Assembly: GCA_016789485.1 (NCBI GenBank)
Contig: JAEURE010000018.1
Coordinates: 1-18,403 of the forward strand
Source: Anaerolineales bacterium
GTDB taxonomy: Bacteria > Chloroflexota > Anaerolineae > Anaerolineales > Villigracilaceae
Direction of reading: 5' to 3'
DNA length: 18,403 nucleotides
Below, one piece after another: positions 16,558 to 18,403 of this stretch. The stretch's first letter is position 1, and every line of letters begins with the position of its first letter. Position numbers and translations under genes: made by a program. The notes under the pieces are model-generated. The model was not told where the DNA came from. It was given only the letters and a program-made list of their open reading frames with translations, and did not search any database.

Positions 16558-17426
16558 CCTCAAACTTTGAAGCCCTTACCCAGATCAACCTCGATGACCT
16601 CGTCTCGTCATTCGGCTGGCAAGACCGCCCGCTGTTGGCACGTTTGCTGCGAATCCTTTTTCTGAAACCTGCGCGAGCCTTTGCACGTCATGTAATGGAA
16701 TATGATGAAGTTGTCGGTTCACATGGCATTGTGGATGGTGGATGGAATCTCGTCCGCCGCTATGTGAAAGACCTGCGCATCATCAACGCGGATCGGATAC
16801 CTGATTCAGCGTTTCTGGCATTATCCAATCATCCAGGCATGGCTGATACTGTGGCACTTTTTGCAGCCTTGAACCGCAAAGACCTGCACATCATCGCGCT
16901 GGATCGTCCCTTTTTGAATACATTGCCCGAAACCACGAAACAGCTTTTTTACGTATACGATGATGCGGCAAGGAGAATGACTCTTGTACGTCAAGTCAGC
17001 GCGCACCTGAAATCAGGCGGCGCGATATTGACATTCCCCGCTGGCCACATAGAACCCGACCCTGATGTCTACCCCGGAGCAGTCGAGTCACTACAAGATT
17101 GGACGGATAGTGTGGGGGTTTTTGTCCGCATGGCGCCAAATGCTGCAATACTGCCTGTGCTGGTTCGTAATGTAGTCGCAGAAAAGTATGCAAGTCATTG
17201 GCTGTTGAAAATTAAAAAAACGAAAGAAGAAAAAGAAAAGCTGGCTACCGCCCTGCAATTGCTTGGCATGATTCTCTTTAATGAAAAACCCGTCACAGTG
17301 ACAGTGCAGATCGGTAATCCGATCTATGTGAAAGAGTTGGGGTCGAATGACACAAATGTGATTCATCAGGCTGTATTGGCCGAAATGAAATGTCTGATCG
17401 AAAACCCACCCCTGCAACACGATTAA
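16554..17426 (+). CDS. PlsC-like acyltransferase, divergent motif III
   Basis: The 290-aa protein has the acyltransferase HX4D motif in SNHPGMAD (H93, D98), preceded by the typical strand FLAL. The expected FPEGTR-type motif appears as FPAGHIEPD (161-169), keeping F-P-x-G but not the usual glutamate position. No strong transmembrane segment is seen, so it is likely peripheral. It may transfer an acyl chain to a glycerolipid or another acceptor; the altered motif makes substrate prediction unsafe. It is coupled to clpS by an ATGA overlap. Its stop shares TTAA with the stop of the convergent MFS gene. Confidence 0.8.
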   Translation: MTSNFEALTQINLDDLVSSFGWQDRPLLARLLRILFLKPARAFARHVMEYDEVVGSHGIVDGGWNLVRRYVKDLRIINADRIPDSAFLALSNHPGMADTVALFAALNRKDLHIIALDRPFLNTLPETTKQLFYVYDDAARRMTLVRQVSAHLKSGGAILTFPAGHIEPDPDVYPGAVESLQDWTDSVGVFVRMAPNAAILPVLVRNVVAEKYASHWLLKIKKTKEEKEKLATALQLLGMILFNEKPVTVTVQIGNPIYVKELGSNDTNVIHQAVLAEMKCLIENPPLQHD

Positions 17427-18403
17427 TCCGCTGTGGCGCCAGCAAGCATGGGCTCATCCCCATTGTATTTCATGAGATGTGGCCATTTCCATATGATGAA
17501 GAGCGTGCCGAGGATACAACCAATTCCTCCGCTGATAACAGCAAACGGCGCTCCAAAGAATTGTGCCACAGAACCTGCTTCAATTTCGCCAAGCTGCGGC
17601 CCGCCTTGAAAGAAGATCTGGTTGATGCTGGTCATCCGTCCGCGGATGTGATCAGGGGTTTGTAGCTGACGGATGGTGTTGCGGATGATGGTGCTGACTC
17701 CATCCGCTGCGCCCGTGGTGGCAATGGCGAGCCATGCGATGATGAAAATTTTTGTCGCCCCAAAGATGACCGTCGCAATTCCAAAGACAATGACTGCGCT
17801 AAGGAATAAAGGTCCCTGCCTGCGGAGTTCCTTGATCTGAGAAATGGTGAGGGCGGCTAAAACTGCTCCGACAGCCGGCGCGGCGGAAAGATAGCCATAT
17901 TCCACGACACCCACTTTCAGGACACTGGTTGCGATAATGGGCATTAAGGTACTGGCAGAGGCAAAGAATGTCGCGACAAAATCCAGCATCATGGTGGAAA
18001 AGATGATCGGCTTGTCAAGGATGAATTTAACGCCCTCGCGAATCGACTCCACGCTCACGCCCGCGGACTTTTCAGCAATGGACTGCGGAACGTTGCCGAT
18101 CAAAAATAAAGCTGCCAGCACCGCAATGAACGAGAAGCTGTTGAAATAATAGACGGCAGCCTGGCCTGCAAGCGCAATGACAATTCCACTCAAAGCTGGG
18201 CCGAGAACAGAACCAACTTGAAACGAAGTGAAGGTCATGCTGAAAGCATTGGGCAGGTCTTTCTTCGGCAGCAAGTTGGGAATCAATGCCTGGCGGGATG
18301 GACCGTCAAAGGCAACGGCGACAGCCTGCAGCGCGGTGATGAAGTAAATGTGCCAGATGGTAACCTGCCCAAATTGGGTGAGCAGGCCCAAGGTCAGAGC
18401 AAG
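17423..18403 (-). CDS. MFS transporter (MFS_3/EntS-like), N-terminus beyond window edge
   Basis: The frame stays open to the last base: 326 residues are visible and no start is needed inside the window. A TTG at 18391 lies in the middle of a hydrophobic segment and is not a credible start. The visible part shows about nine membrane helices. It also carries signatures common in MFS_3 exporters: ALQAVAVAFDGPSRQALIPNL near the start, and RGRMTSINQIFFQGGPQLGE late in the protein. This family includes enterobactin and multidrug exporters. The C-terminus is short and cytoplasmic. The missing piece is probably the first two or so helices. Substrate unknown. Confidence 0.9.
   Translation of the reverse strand, partial: LALTLGLLTQFGQVTIWHIYFITALQAVAVAFDGPSRQALIPNLLPKKDLPNAFSMTFTSFQVGSVLGPALSGIVIALAGQAAVYYFNSFSFIAVLAALFLIGNVPQSIAEKSAGVSVESIREGVKFILDKPIIFSTMMLDFVATFFASASTLMPIIATSVLKVGVVEYGYLSAAPAVGAVLAALTISQIKELRRQGPLFLSAVIVFGIATVIFGATKIFIIAWLAIATTGAADGVSTIIRNTIRQLQTPDHIRGRMTSINQIFFQGGPQLGEIEAGSVAQFFGAPFAVISGGIGCILGTLFIIWKWPHLMKYNGDEPMLAGATAD

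Noticed and set aside
1..18403. CRISPR arrays, tRNA genes, transposases, phage or defence genes
   Set aside because: No regularly spaced repeats, cloverleaf-like segments or relevant protein motifs were seen on either strand.

Overview
The window looks like chromosomal DNA of moderate GC from a free-living, probably anaerobic or facultative bacterium. My best guess is a member of the Chloroflexota, class Anaerolineae. This is inference from protein style: lipoproteins with Thr/Ala/Glu/Pro linkers, a ferredoxin-linked 2-oxoacid oxidoreductase, and a MacAB-like exporter with no outer-membrane partner nearby. No rRNA or single-copy marker gene is present to fix the taxonomy. No phage, insertion sequence, CRISPR array or tRNA was found. 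Sixteen protein genes are supported, two of them cut by the window edges, and almost no sequence is left over.

Layout. (1) 1-4671, minus strand: a membrane glycosyltransferase (GT39/PMT-like), a PcaF-type thiolase, an Asp-box beta-propeller lipoprotein and a second lipoprotein running off the left edge. (2) 4930-7743, plus strand: a complete four-subunit 2-oxoacid (VOR-like) ferredoxin oxidoreductase in the order delta-alpha-beta-gamma. A palindromic intergenic element lies between beta and gamma, and a strong intrinsic terminator closes the unit. (3) 7860-9878, plus: a CPA2 cation/proton antiporter with a C-terminal RCK module. (4) 15330-9865, minus: a MacA-like adaptor, an ABC ATPase, a MacB/FtsX permease, an OmpR-type response regulator and a HAMP histidine kinase, all in one direction. 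(5) 15437-17426, plus: aldo/keto reductase, ClpS and a PlsC-like acyltransferase joined by two ATGA start/stop overlaps. (6) 17423-18403, minus: an MFS_3 transporter whose N-terminus lies beyond the right edge.

How the genes fit together. The oxidoreductase would convert branched-chain or related 2-oxoacids to acyl-CoA and reduced ferredoxin. The nearby thiolase handles 3-oxoacyl-CoA, so the two could share acyl-CoA metabolism, but they are divergent and the link is only suggestive. The exporter plus two-component pair looks like a self-contained envelope stress or peptide/drug efflux module.

The most interesting observations are small-scale. They are the palindromic element inside the oxidoreductase operon, two likely leaderless promoters with a -10 hexamer exactly 6 nt before ATG, an aromatic-rich insert at the tip of the adaptor hairpin, and the translationally coupled reductase-ClpS-acyltransferase trio. 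I see no convincing wholly new multi-gene system here.
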